DNA from: Proteromonas lacertae | Lineage: Eukaryota; Sar; Bigyra; Opalinata; Proteromonadidae | Assembly (NCBI GenBank): GCA_002245135.1 | Contig: NGBS01000648.1 | Coordinates: 1-28,907 of the forward strand | Reading direction: 5' to 3' | Length of the DNA stretch: 28,907 bases | Shown: positions 1 through 8,973 of the stretch, one piece after another | Layout of the letters: each line of letters opens with the position of its first letter | Numbering within the stretch: the first letter of the stretch is position 1 | The notes under the pieces: generated by a model | Seen by the model: the letters and a program-made list of their open reading frames with translations, nothing else | The model's database searches: none | What the model was told of the DNA's origin: nothing | Translations under genes and position numbers: made by a program

Positions 1-6
1 GATAAG

Positions 7-276
7 ATGAAGCTTCAAATGAATTTGTTGGTAAATGATCGTAATGATGCATTAATTAAAATGAATCAAGCAATACAGAGAGGTGATGAACAAAGTGCTA
101 AATATTATCAACAATATTTTAGTCAATTAAACAGTAGAATAAAAGAAGATAAAGATATCATTAGAAGAGCAAGATTGTATGAAATGGTAAAAGGAATTCA
201 GATGTTGCAAAAAGAATGGAGACAGCACAAATTCCTGAAGATATGTTACCAAAAGATCCAACACTATAGTCGATGA
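7..276 (+). CDS. Small helical protein, unknown function (possibly 5'-partial)
   Basis: This is an 89-residue frame rich in Lys, Gln and Asp/Glu, with a pattern suggesting a long amphipathic helix or coiled coil and no membrane segment or metal-binding pattern. The frame is open up to the window edge, so the true start may lie further left. It lies 22 bases before the protease gene on the same strand, which suggests that the two are expressed together. I do not recognise a family. It is probably one of the accessory genes of the Polinton, but the evidence is only position and coding-like composition. Confidence 0.5.
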   Translation: MKLQMNLLVNDRNDALIKMNQAIQRGDEQSAKYYQQYFSQLNSRIKEDKDIIRRARLYEMVKGIQMLQKEWRQHKFLKICYQKIQHYSR

Positions 277-298
277 AGGTGAAATAAGAACAAACAAC

Positions 299-1867
299 AT
301 GATTGATTCACAAAATACTAAAGAATGGACTAATGATGAATTCAATAAAACAGTTTTAGGTCATCCTGTACCTAAAGAATGGCAAAATGGTGACTTGAAT
401 AAAAGACTTCAGATAAGTATGAAATTGTTCAAACAGGCATGCAGTCAATGGAAACAATTTGAAGGAAGTCAACTACAGGAAGCACTTAATAAGATGACTG
501 AAGGTGATTTTTATGGTTTCGCGAGTAACTTATTATCCTGCGTGAAGAATATTTTTAGAATTTTCCCTATCTTATTTTATACATTCACTGGATATTTGCA
601 TGGTGGTGTCACTGCAGACATGAAAGAAGTTGATGTTGCAATGAAGTACTGTAATACAATTATCATTACATGTATAGCATATTACTTATGGAGAAAGAAT
701 AAGTTAGGAAATTATGGGTTCATTACAGTGTTATGGTACTACATGTATGACTACTATGATATAATAAGAAAATTAAGTGGCAATCGTATACCAGATATTT
801 ATACTTTAATGGATAACAATTATGACAAAGTAAGTAAGTTGTTACCTGAATCACTTCAAAATTCATGGTTACCTTTACAATTTTTATTCAATACATTCAC
901 ATCATTCTTCACGAACTCTCATCCTTATGTTAAAGTATTAGCAAACGCAGCACCACTATTCTTTAAATTTGCAAACTTTGATAAAATAAATACTAAAAAT
1001 GGAATTACAGGACTCTTAGGTGCATTACCAAAATCAGCTACAGATGTCAAAGGATGGATAACTTCTATAGGTACATATGGTACAATACTTAGCGCATTTG
1101 GTGCAGTAGCAGGTTTAATGGCTCCTTCAGGATTGTCACAATTCTTAGATAATGGTATCATACCAAAGAATGATGTAGTCAACAACACCTACAATGAGTC
1201 AAATTTTCATCCTAAAGGAATTAATTTACCTAATGGATTAACAAATTTTCAAGCTGGAACTATGAATGCAATACAATTAAGTGAGATTATGAGACTCATG
1301 AACCAGTACGGTTATGGTGGAAGAGGCAAAAAAGTACATTCGCGAAGGATACTTTTGACTAACATCAATGGTAAAGGAGCATTATCGAACTTCGACATTG
1401 AAGAAATTATTCAAAAAGAATTCAATGATTTTGATAAGAAGTTCAAAGGTTGTTTTTGTTGGGATGAATTGATATTACCAATACCTAACAAAATGGATCA
1501 GTGGGGAATCATTATCAATACACTCACTACAAAAGCAAAACCAGACAGTGTAGGTCATTGGGTTGCTTTAGTAGTAGACAATGATAAGAAGATGTTCATG
1601 TACTATGATTCTTTTGGTGAGGATCCTCAGAAACTAGAATATTTCAAAGAATGTTTGAAAAAGTTCAAGAAATTTCATGAAAAACCATATCAGTTAAAAA
1701 TCAATGCAGTTCAAAACCAGAATAGTAATACAAGTAATTGTGGTTTTTTCGCAATCAATTTTTTGAACGATATATTAAATAGAAAAAGAACATTCAAGCA
1801 GGCTACAGATTTTAATACAGTGGTAGGTGAGAAAAGAGTAGCAATGATGAAAAAGAGTTTGGAATAG
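299..1867 (+). CDS. Adenain/Ulp1-like cysteine protease with hydrophobic N-terminal domain (Polinton PRO)
   Basis: This 522-residue protein ends in a C48/adenain-type protease domain at residues 350-520. The catalytic signature is visible: His420 in GHWVAL, Asp437 in YYDSFG, Gln474, and Cys481 in NCGFF, seven residues after the Gln as in adenovirus protease. In adenoviruses this family cleaves capsid precursors, and the same is assumed for Polintons. The first 340 residues are unusual. They contain several hydrophobic stretches (about 84-100, 118-131, 139-150 and 254-275) and a Gly-rich linker near 338-345, so the protease appears fused to a membrane-active or virion-associated domain. The ATG at 299 is used because the preceding in-frame sequence has no better start. 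The gene converges on the minus-strand 104-residue gene across a TTAATTAATTAA-type spacer. The protease assignment is firm and the N-terminal role is unknown. Confidence 0.9.
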   Translation: MIDSQNTKEWTNDEFNKTVLGHPVPKEWQNGDLNKRLQISMKLFKQACSQWKQFEGSQLQEALNKMTEGDFYGFASNLLSCVKNIFRIFPILFYTFTGYLHGGVTADMKEVDVAMKYCNTIIITCIAYYLWRKNKLGNYGFITVLWYYMYDYYDIIRKLSGNRIPDIYTLMDNNYDKVSKLLPESLQNSWLPLQFLFNTFTSFFTNSHPYVKVLANAAPLFFKFANFDKINTKNGITGLLGALPKSATDVKGWITSIGTYGTILSAFGAVAGLMAPSGLSQFLDNGIIPKNDVVNNTYNESNFHPKGINLPNGLTNFQAGTMNAIQLSEIMRLMNQYGYGGRGKKVHSRRILLTNINGKGALSNFDIEEIIQKEFNDFDKKFKGCFCWDELILPIPNKMDQWGIIINTLTTKAKPDSVGHWVALVVDNDKKMFMYYDSFGEDPQKLEYFKECLKKFKKFHEKPYQLKINAVQNQNSNTSNCGFFAINFLNDILNRKRTFKQATDFNTVVGEKRVAMMKKSLE

Positions 1868-1901
1868 TATAAAAATTAATTAATTAATTAATTATTATTA
1901 T

Positions 1902-2216
1902 CTAATCTTTATGGGGTTTTAAAATATTATTTAGTATAGGCATTACCTCTTCTATTGCTTTTTCTAACTCTTCTTTAAGACACTGTGTAGCTAATCTCTT
2001 ACTCTCTAAACGATTCATCAATTCAAGCACTTGTTCATCCAAACCTAAATTGTATGCTTCATTGAGCTTCTTACAAGTTACTATTATATTCCCTGCTTTC
2101 TTTAATGCGTTTTGGTACTCCAAACTACCATCATCTTTGTGATTGATATATGTGCTGCATAATTCGAACCACATGTCAAATGCTGCTTCTGCATTTTCTT
2201 TTAACATCATTTCCAT
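1902..2216 (-). CDS. Small acidic helical protein, unknown function
   Basis: A 104-residue frame starting at an ATG. It is strongly predicted by eye to be helical (many Glu, Leu, Lys and Ala, with heptad-like spacing from about residue 35 to the end) and has three Cys residues without a clear metal site. It is convergent with the protease gene and shares an upstream region of about 95 bp with the plus-strand gene at 2312, so the two may be fired from one bidirectional promoter. No family is recognised. It is a likely Polinton accessory gene. Confidence 0.55.
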   Translation of the reverse strand: MEMMLKENAEAAFDMWFELCSTYINHKDDGSLEYQNALKKAGNIIVTCKKLNEAYNLGLDEQVLELMNRLESKRLATQCLKEELEKAIEEVMPILNNILKPHKD

Positions 2217-2311
2217 TGTTATTTGATACCTATATAAACGAAAAATAAAAGAAATACCGAATTTATTCGTTTCGCGATCTTTGGCATTTTCGTTACATTT
2301 TTTAAGAATTC

Positions 2312-2659
2312 ATGAAGTATTGTTTTAGCCATGGTGACCAAACTATTTTTGGATTCGAGAAGTATAGTGACGAGTGTAGATGGAAGATATATATTCCAAA
2401 AGAAGCTAAAGATATAATATGGTTCTCATCATCAAATATCAAAGCACCTTTGGTAATAAATTATGGCCAGGCTGTAGAAGATAGATATAGCGTTGGTTGT
2501 CCTACAATTTCACCTATTCCCAACCATGGATTTTACGAGATCTTCATTCCATCAAGATACAAACCAATTATTGTATCTACAATTGATAAGGAGTTTTATT
2601 ACACAATGTGTTGTATCTTGCAAGAGGTCAAACAAAAACAGAGAAGAATCAAAAAGTAA
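2312..2659 (+). CDS. Small protein, unknown function
   Basis: A 115-residue frame with many aromatic and beta-branched residues, so probably beta-rich, ending in a basic tail (KQKQRRIKK). There is no signal peptide or membrane segment. It starts at an ATG 95 bp from the divergent 104-residue gene and converges on the integrase gene to the right. Sequence between its end and the integrase (2660-2755) is A/T-rich and closes with a TTAATTAATTAA-type spacer. I do not recognise it. It lies inside the Polinton gene block and is presumably one of its variable small genes. Confidence 0.5.
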   Translation: MKYCFSHGDQTIFGFEKYSDECRWKIYIPKEAKDIIWFSSSNIKAPLVINYGQAVEDRYSVGCPTISPIPNHGFYEIFIPSRYKPIIVSTIDKEFYYTMCCILQEVKQKQRRIKK

Positions 2660-2752
2660 TTAATGCAAAGACAATTGTTGCTCCACCCAGAAAACAAGTT
2701 AATAGCTATGATGTTGCTTGGTTGTTAGAACAGCTTAAAATTAATTAATTAA

Positions 2753-4045
2753 TTACACAATTGTATTATCACCTTTTCTGATTCGAGGTCTTTCCAAAAT
2801 ATGTCTGAAATTTGTTTCAGGATCCCTTCTAGCTACTAATTGAAGTTCATAGTGCTTAAACCTATATCGAGACACATCTGCATCCCAATTTCCATTTGTA
2901 TCTCCTAACATATAAGAGTATCTGTTCTTCTTTATAATACGATATATCTTATCTGACCAATAAGTGTTTTTATCCATAGGTCTTCTTCTCTCTTTAAATC
3001 GAACTAAATCTCCTACTTGAAAATGAACTTTTAATCTTTGTTCATTATTAAAATTGTATTTGATTGATTCCATTAACATTCTGTTTTGTAGTTTAGGACT
3101 ATTGTATACTTCATTAGGTGTAAAATCTCTCAAACTTGATAATGGTTTGTTGTTATAGTCATTCACAGCTTGTTGTACAATATCATTGAAACGTGCTAAC
3201 CACTTTTGATCGATGATTTCTCTTCTGTCCCGTCGATCAATATTAGCTTGAAACTCTGGTGCTTCTATTCCTAAGTCTATCAAGTGTTTATATAATAGTT
3301 TCTTTATTACACTTACAGATTTATCTAAAATAGCTTCTATTCTATGTTCATTAGGTGCTTTTTGATAGAATGTTATTCCTTCCTTATCACAGAACTCTTT
3401 AACTACACTAAAACCACTTTCTAAATCAGCTAAAATACTTACAACACGTCTTTTTGATACTATTTCAGAACCATCTTCATTTGTTTTAAAATACCATGCA
3501 TTAAAAGCTCTCATTATATCTACAGCATTATTGCTTGACATTGGTATCACCCATACTTTTCTAGAGTTTATTTCTATTATATATAAATGATATAATTGAG
3601 GTAAGAAAAAGACAATATCTAATTGAAAATAGCCTGGTTTCTTAACAGTTGCAAAAGGTAAATCTTTATTGTACTTGAAATCAACTACTTGACGACCTGG
3701 TTTACGTCTAAGATACTCTCTAACAACATCATAAGGAGGTGGAACTTCATTCTTTCCAATAGCTTCTTGAGTTAATTTAATAAACTGTTTTTCACTTAAA
3801 TAATAATACTGTTCATAAAGTCTATCTAAATATTCTCTATACTGCTCGATTTGTCTTGACATTTCATCATCATCATACGGATCCGCTCTTGTAAAATTCT
3901 GTAATGGCGGTGGTGCATTGTTAAAATTGCTCGTAAGGTTTGATTGGTTTGTTTGATCAACAAACTTATATCCTGGTGGTAGTTCTTGAGTTGCATTTGT
4001 ATTTGACTTAGTGTAAGGCTGATTATAATAAGAATTAGTAAGCAT
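2753..4045 (-). CDS. Retrovirus-type (RVE) integrase of Polinton
   Basis: This 430-residue protein matches the layout of Polinton integrases. A low-complexity N-terminus (residues 1-60) is followed by a helical region. The catalytic core then begins near residue 118, with the first acidic residue at Asp143 (QLDIVFF) and the second at Asp207 (ILADLESGF); the third is placed less surely, around 235-242. A C-terminal SH3/chromo-like tail at 330-410 carries the VGDLVRF...WSDKIYRI...Y pattern seen in integrases of Ty3 retrotransposons and Polintons. The enzyme inserts the element DNA into the host chromosome and in this family gives 6-bp target duplications. The gene follows the polymerase on the same strand, about 60 bp downstream of it. 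Confidence 0.88.
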   Translation of the reverse strand: MLTNSYYNQPYTKSNTNATQELPPGYKFVDQTNQSNLTSNFNNAPPPLQNFTRADPYDDDEMSRQIEQYREYLDRLYEQYYYLSEKQFIKLTQEAIGKNEVPPPYDVVREYLRRKPGRQVVDFKYNKDLPFATVKKPGYFQLDIVFFLPQLYHLYIIEINSRKVWVIPMSSNNAVDIMRAFNAWYFKTNEDGSEIVSKRRVVSILADLESGFSVVKEFCDKEGITFYQKAPNEHRIEAILDKSVSVIKKLLYKHLIDLGIEAPEFQANIDRRDRREIIDQKWLARFNDIVQQAVNDYNNKPLSSLRDFTPNEVYNSPKLQNRMLMESIKYNFNNEQRLKVHFQVGDLVRFKERRRPMDKNTYWSDKIYRIIKKNRYSYMLGDTNGNWDADVSRYRFKHYELQLVARRDPETNFRHILERPRIRKGDNTIV

Positions 4046-4098
4046 AAGAAGAAAAACACAAAAGTAAAAGCATACACAAATATATTGAATATATCCAT
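3826..4098 (-). CDS. Possible small membrane protein overlapping the integrase start
   Basis: A 90-residue frame begins with an ATG six bases after the polymerase frame ends and overlaps the first part of the integrase gene in another frame. Residues 3-31 are one long hydrophobic stretch (a credible membrane helix), followed by a polar, His/Met/Arg-rich tail. The part that lies before the integrase start is not otherwise explained. AT-rich DNA readily produces such frames by chance, and the overlapping section may only be a shadow of the integrase, so confidence is low. Confidence 0.2.
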   Translation of the reverse strand: MDIFNIFVYAFTFVFFFLCLLILIIISLTLSQIQMQLKNYHQDISLLIKQTNQTLRAILTMHHRHYRILQERIRMMMMKCQDKSSSIENI

Positions 4099-4104
4099 TT
4101 TATT

Positions 4105-4136
4105 CTAATTAATGCTATTTTCATCAATATTAATAA

Positions 4137-4172
<36 letters not shown>

Positions 4173-6969
4173 CGACAATATCTGTAAACATTGGTGGTGG
4201 TGGGCGACTTATAGTATAAGGAATTGAAGTTAAAACATTCAAGTAAAATCTCTTTATATCAAAGATTGTAAAAGCTAACTTTGGTTGTTTAACTGTGTAT
4301 ACTACTTGTTTTGCACTTCTGAAACTATATTGATTAACATAAACTTTACTTAGTTCTTTACTTTCTAAGATATTCTTGTAGTAATCATAGTCACAAGTCT
4401 TTATTCTGAAACCTTTAGTTACGCCTTTTGCTCTGCTATCAGACACCTTTAAATGCGTGAATCCATCCACTCTTTGCTTCTCATAAGCATACATCTTTGC
4501 TTTCAATCCACAGAATTTTGTTATTGTATATAATTGATCACTTTTGTTCTCTTCCATTTTAAGTAAATTCAGTTCACCTGTTCTTTGATAGTTCTGATAA
4601 CGAATACCTCTCTCTTTAAGATAATCACAATTAATATTACCAGTATCCATGCAACCTTGTAGACTTAAATCATTAGCAATATCTTTGTATATATCATCTG
4701 TCCATACCATAAAGATAAAAGAGTCTGTATCTGTCATTAATAAACGCAATCCTTGTTTATACTTTTGATATAATTGTCCATACCAAAACTTTGCCATAAG
4801 ATACTTTGATTGGCAAAGAATGGACATTCCAATATAGCTTGGCTTATCTATTGCACACTTGTATTTTTTAAACTTACACACTCTCAAGTCACAACCATCA
4901 ATTGAAACAAAACCAGTAAAGTATGGATTGCTAACACATTTGAGGAATTGGTCCTCATTATTAACTAGTCTACTTCTACATCTATTCTCAGTATTCTCAC
5001 ATGTCTTACCATATGCACTATTCAGGATTAGTTTAAACGTATCAGCTTCTGCATCTCGATGGAACTTCTTTGCATCTTTTCTTAATAGATGGCATTGCAT
5101 AACAAATTCATACGCATAATCTGTTTCACAAAAACTAATTACTCTCCATACTTTGGTTACTTTATATCCTAACTTCACAGCATAGTTTAGATATTGATAA
5201 TGAACAACATAATGATACTTGTTGGATAAATCACATATTATTCTTGCTGTATTATTCTTCAATACTTCTTTGCCAGACTTTTTGTTGACAGCTACTAATC
5301 CTAATTCTCTGGCCCATTGCTTCTGTGTTGGTGACAAATCTTCATATAATATTATCTTTCGTTCAGGAAACAAAGGATACTCTGAGAACTTGCCATTTGT
5401 ATTATCTGGAGGTTCTTTATCAACTTCTAATATATAACCTCTGCTCTCTGGATCCTTCCACAGCTTCTGATCTTCTACCATAAATGATCTTTTTAAATCC
5501 TCATAAGGTTTTAATTTTGTTATAACATTATCATAAATTAATTGAGGATTTGGTTCCCATTGAAAGTCTTTATAGGGTAATTTCATTGATGCCATTGTAG
5601 AAGGATATAGAGAATTATAATCTACATACATAATATATGTTTCTTGTTTTGGTGGATGAGAAGTATGATCTGAAAAGTATGGAGGATCCATGTAATGATT
5701 TTTAGCTTCTGCTTTTCTCGTAGATCCAATCATTGAAATTCCACCAATAAGACCTTTTCTCATAAAGTCATACTTGTCTTGATCTGATATTAGTTCTATA
5801 TCCACTTTGGATTTTTTAAGGAATATACTCCAGGCTAATCCAGGACATGATACATGCCAGCATGGATCTAATGTAAACGTTCTAAATACAACATTCCTAA
5901 AGTGATCGAATACACTAGATAATGTAAGAACATCAATTGCTAAATAGAACATATTGTAATCCATCAAGTTTTTACATTTCAATAGAGTCCAGAGAGCTTG
6001 AGATGATTCATAATCATAATCAGATATACCTTCATTCTGTTTTAATTGAGACTTAAAATCTTCTTTTCTAGGTAATTTATCAGTAAGGTATAACTTTTGA
6101 ATACTATCTACGTATTCGTAGGGAAAATGACCTTTCTGTAAACCCCACTTAGCTATAAAATCATCCACTCTCCAATTTCTCTCTTTTAAACAATCATTTA
6201 TCTCTTTTGTTTGTGTTACATATTGATAAACTGGTTTAAAGAGTACTTTATGATTAGCATGTGCATCAGCTTCGACTTTCAATGACTTTACTAATGAATC
6301 TAATGATGCTGGCATAAATTGACAACTATCTATAAAGTGTAACTTCATGAACTTGATAAGTAAAAACTTATTATCAGTTTTTAACAATACAGATAGTTTT
6401 GAATGATATTTCTTCTTTCTTGGTGTTGGTTGTTGTTGTTGTTGTTCAGTTGTTGTTGTTGAATTAGGTTGTGAAACAATAATATTTCCCATCTCTTCTT
6501 CTAATCCAATATCTTCTGCTGTTCTTGGTGATATGTAATGATCTCTACTATGTAACATGTAATACAACTCATTAAATGCTTCTTCATTTGCTGGATCATT
6601 CTCATCAACTATTTCAATTGCATTTGGTGGTATTTCTGGTAATGGCAAATCAGAATCAGTATCTTCTTCTGTTTCTGCATCTTCTTCATCATCAACTGTT
6701 TTTGCTTCTTGTTCTTGTTTCTTTTCTTCTTCAATACCTCTATTGTATTCAGCTAATCTATCAGCAATTGGTTCAGGTTCAGGTTCAGGTTCAGGTATTG
6801 GTAATTGTATAATTTCATTATCTTCATCATCATCATCATCATCATTTGGAATAGGAATATTATTATCATTGTACCATTTTGCTTCCATTTCTTTATCCAA
6901 CTTTGATAATCCGCGTATTATAAAGTTATTGTCATAGTTTTTACTGTTGTGTGCCAAACATGGTATAGG
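4105..6969 (-). pseudogene. Protein-primed family B DNA polymerase, C-terminal part (polymerase domain)
   Basis: This part of the Polinton polymerase gene holds the later exonuclease motifs and the whole polymerase domain. Visible motifs, numbered within this part, are: exonuclease II near residue 8 (HNSKNYD) and again near 214 (FIDSCQF), exonuclease III near 343 (YLAIDVLTL), motif A at 451-458 (DYNSLYPS), motif B at 647-657 (KLILNSAYGKT) and motif C at 747-751 (TDTDS). Such enzymes copy the element DNA from a protein primer. Residues about 30-190 form a long acidic, Glu-Pro- and Gln-rich insertion inside the exonuclease domain. The C-terminus ends in a polyasparagine tract. The gene is split by the nested element at 6976-15321, so it is classed as broken; the rest lies at 15328-17406. 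Confidence 0.92.
4138..4172. repeat. (ATT)n microsatellite
   Basis: About eleven ATT units lie within the end of the polymerase gene and encode its polyasparagine tract on the minus strand. Such runs are typical of AT-rich genomes and vary in length between copies. Confidence 0.9.
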
Positions 6970-6975
6970 CATATG
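6970..6975. repeat. Left target-site duplication of the nested element (CATATG)
   Basis: CATATG stands directly left of the terminal inverted repeat and recurs at 15322-15327 directly right of it. A 6-bp duplication fits a retrovirus-type/Polinton integrase; several DNA transposon families also give 6 bp. Because CATATG is its own reverse complement, the exact border is inferred rather than proved. Confidence 0.75.
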
Positions 6976-7256
6976 ATATATAGTATATAAATGGGACCCT
7001 GGGACATTGTCACAGAGTCCTAACGAGTTTTCTAGGGGTCCGTCCCTTTCTAGATTCAGAGTTGACTTTTACGGGGCCTTCATCGATTGCATCGATGAAG
7101 CTCCCGTAAAGGTCAACTCTGAATCTAGAAGGGGACGGACTCCTAGAACACTCGTTAGAACTCTGTGACAATGTCCCAGGGTCCCATTTATGTAAGGTTC
7201 CTACGGGATTCCTCCTAACGGGGTCTACTGCCTACGGAGTCTACTTCCCTACGGGG
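6976..7256 (+). repeat. Left terminal inverted repeat, 281 bp
   Basis: It begins ATATATAGTATATAAATGGG and ends ...CCCTACGGGG. It matches the reverse complement of 15041-15321 over the same 281 bp with few differences. The outer 215 bp includes a self-complementary hairpin. The inner 65 bp is made of CTACGGGG-type repeated words. Confidence 0.9.
6987..7191. repeat. Fold-back hairpin in left terminal repeat
   Basis: Arms of roughly 100 bp (6987-7087 and 7091-7191) are nearly complementary around a TGC loop at 7088-7090. The inner part of the stem is CATCGAT/ATCGATG and the outer part ATAAATGGGACC/GGTCCCATTTAT. The structure can extrude as a cruciform in DNA or form long double-stranded RNA if transcribed. 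Confidence 0.9.
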
Positions 7257-7653
7257 ACTCCTCTAAGCTATTTCTATACCTATCTATGAGACGATCTCCT
7301 ACGGGGACTCCTGGAAGCTATCTAGAAGTGTTGGTCACCTCGAGGTGATGATTCTAATCACGCTCTTGACTCTCCTTGCTACGCTGGTGACCTTGTAAGG
7401 GCTTTTAATTGAATCGTGGAAACCAACTGGGGAACCGGGAGTTTACAATAGTTAACTTGTTACCAATTGTTAACTAGTTAACAATTGTTAACAAGTTACC
7501 AAATGGTAACTCCGGGAGGTTCTAGTTAGTTATAGATTTCTCAAGGGCCTTGAAGATAATGATTAGCAATCTCGGAAGGCTTCTGAAGGTATGTTTTTTC
7601 TTACTATGACTAGGAACAACCCGACAACTACAAGAGACTAACAAGACTGAGAA
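7257..7653. other. Subterminal gene-free stretch with direct repeats and palindromes
   Basis: No coding frame is seen. The word CCTACGGGGACTCCT followed by AAGCTAT occurs twice (from about 7249 and 7290). A 14-bp palindrome, TCACCTCGAGGTGA, lies at 7334-7347. A dense GTTAAC/GTTACC palindromic array lies at 7450-7510. Such subterminal arrays often serve as binding sites for the proteins that move or copy an element; that role is inferred here. Confidence 0.6.
7453..7498. repeat. 46-bp palindrome of GTTAAC/GTTACC words
   Basis: Centred between 7475 and 7476 (TAACTAGTTA), the arms match with one mismatch. A smaller palindrome, GTTACCAAATGGTAAC, follows at 7495-7510. It is a possible protein-binding or replication site, and nothing comparable was seen next to the right terminal repeat. 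Confidence 0.8.
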
Positions 7654-8757
7654 TTACTTAGCCGATGATAAATTAACTAGTGCGTCTAGAGCATCTTCCA
7701 TTACCTGGTGATTGCTTAGCTCAGAGAATCGTCTATCGATGTATTGCTTTAGCTGAGTGATGTTGAATTGCAAGGAGTAGGAGAATTGAAGGAGGTCCAA
7801 TTCATGAAGTAGATAATTACGAAGGCTAGCTGCTAGTTCAATTCCCTTGTAATATTGCGGGTCCTTGAGGATAGGTATATCAAAGATAGCACTTAGTGAT
7901 TGTTTCACTAGATCATAGAAGCTACCAGTCACTGTTGATGGGAACTGAGTCTTGACTTCTCCGGTGTTTACATCGAAGCTACTTTCAAAGGCCTTACAAT
8001 AGCTTTCTAACTCAAGGTGGATCTTATCGAATTGACTTACTACTTGAAGAACATTGTCCTGGACGATCATCCGATGAATATGAAGATTATCAATATCCTT
8101 GAACCTGAAGTAGTTGATAAGCACTTGCCCGTAGTTGATAAGTAAACCATCCTTTACAGCTCTCAGTATCGATACTAAGTCCAACTTCTTACTTATCAAG
8201 TGCCTGTACCTTCTAATAGCAATATCTGACTCCTTGCTCTTGCATCGGAGATTCATCTTCATTGTTATCAGTGCCTTATCATGATAGCAGTCCAAGGAAG
8301 TCCTCAGTAGTAGTAACTTGTAATGGGCTATGATCAATGGTAGGTATAAAGGATCGGTGATCTTGAAGCTCTTAAGTACTCCATCGTAAAGCTGAGTGAT
8401 CTCAGTAAGTTGCGGACTGACCTTGTTGAAGACTTCAAGATAATCCTGAACGTTAATGGGAGTGTCTTCTCCGTCCTTACCATGAATGATAGTAGAGTCC
8501 AGAGTTACCTTGCTATGGATTATCGGGCTGATGTACTTATCAATGGCTTCCTTGTTCCGATATGGTTTACCATCGATGCGTAGTTTAAGTAAAGTCATGG
8601 TGATCTCTTCAATGGACTTACGATAGTTGGTAACTCTCTCTGTTAAGGTACGACGATAAATTTCAGGCATGACTTTCATTCTCGGCAAGTGGCTCTCAAC
8701 TCTCGGAGTCTTTGAAGGTGCAATGGGAACGTCGATATGTTTTCTCTTGATAGACAT
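7654..8757 (-). CDS. Helical protein of unknown function (insert gene 1)
   Basis: A 367-residue protein starting at an ATG, with a basic, possibly nuclear-targeting N-terminus (SIKRKH) and an otherwise long series of amphipathic helices. No membrane segment, metal site or nucleotide-binding motif is visible. Its last third (NYGQVLINYF..., then LRNYLLHELDLLQF..., then QYIDRRF) resembles in spacing and composition the end of the minus-strand gene at 10891-11979 (GYCRLLF..., LRDYLLNCFNIL..., EFINKYY), so the two may be distant paralogues. It shares a 216-bp upstream region with the zinc-ribbon gene, including a GTCGATTCA box 44 bp before the ATG. No known family is recognised. Confidence 0.75.
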   Translation of the reverse strand: MSIKRKHIDVPIAPSKTPRVESHLPRMKVMPEIYRRTLTERVTNYRKSIEEITMTLLKLRIDGKPYRNKEAIDKYISPIIHSKVTLDSTIIHGKDGEDTPINVQDYLEVFNKVSPQLTEITQLYDGVLKSFKITDPLYLPLIIAHYKLLLLRTSLDCYHDKALITMKMNLRCKSKESDIAIRRYRHLISKKLDLVSILRAVKDGLLINYGQVLINYFRFKDIDNLHIHRMIVQDNVLQVVSQFDKIHLELESYCKAFESSFDVNTGEVKTQFPSTVTGSFYDLVKQSLSAIFDIPILKDPQYYKGIELAASLRNYLLHELDLLQFSYSLQFNITQLKQYIDRRFSELSNHQVMEDALDALVNLSSAK

Positions 8758-8800
8758 TTGCGATGATGATTTTAAAGGAAAAGTTCAACTACAGATTTCT

Positions 8801-8809
8801 GTCGATTCA
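8801..8809 (-). promoter_or_regulatory. GTCGATTCA box upstream of insert gene 1
   Basis: The same nine bases lie 44-62 bp upstream of four minus-strand genes of the insert (starting at 8757, 11979, about 13393 and 14674). This copy lies between two divergent genes and might serve both. A regulatory role is inferred from position only. Confidence 0.5.
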
Positions 8810-8973
8810 AAGGACTGAGTTTACAATTACGACTTACCGATGTTAGTTGAATTAGTTTAAGGTATTATCAAGGACTAGGATAAGTTAATGATCAGGTAAG
8901 GCAAGACAACTACGATAAGGTAAAGTCATCGGGCAATCGATAGTAAGCAATTTCCTAGAGCTTCAAAGGAATC

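Noticed and set aside
6576-6937. Leu/His-rich and Ser/Gly-rich plus-strand frames
   Set aside because: They are antisense readings of the Asp-, Glu- and Pro-coding repeats in the polymerase gene; the repetitive DNA explains both.
7453-7510. CRISPR array or iteron array
   Set aside because: The repeats are palindromic and contiguous, without constant unique spacers; there are too few units for an array.
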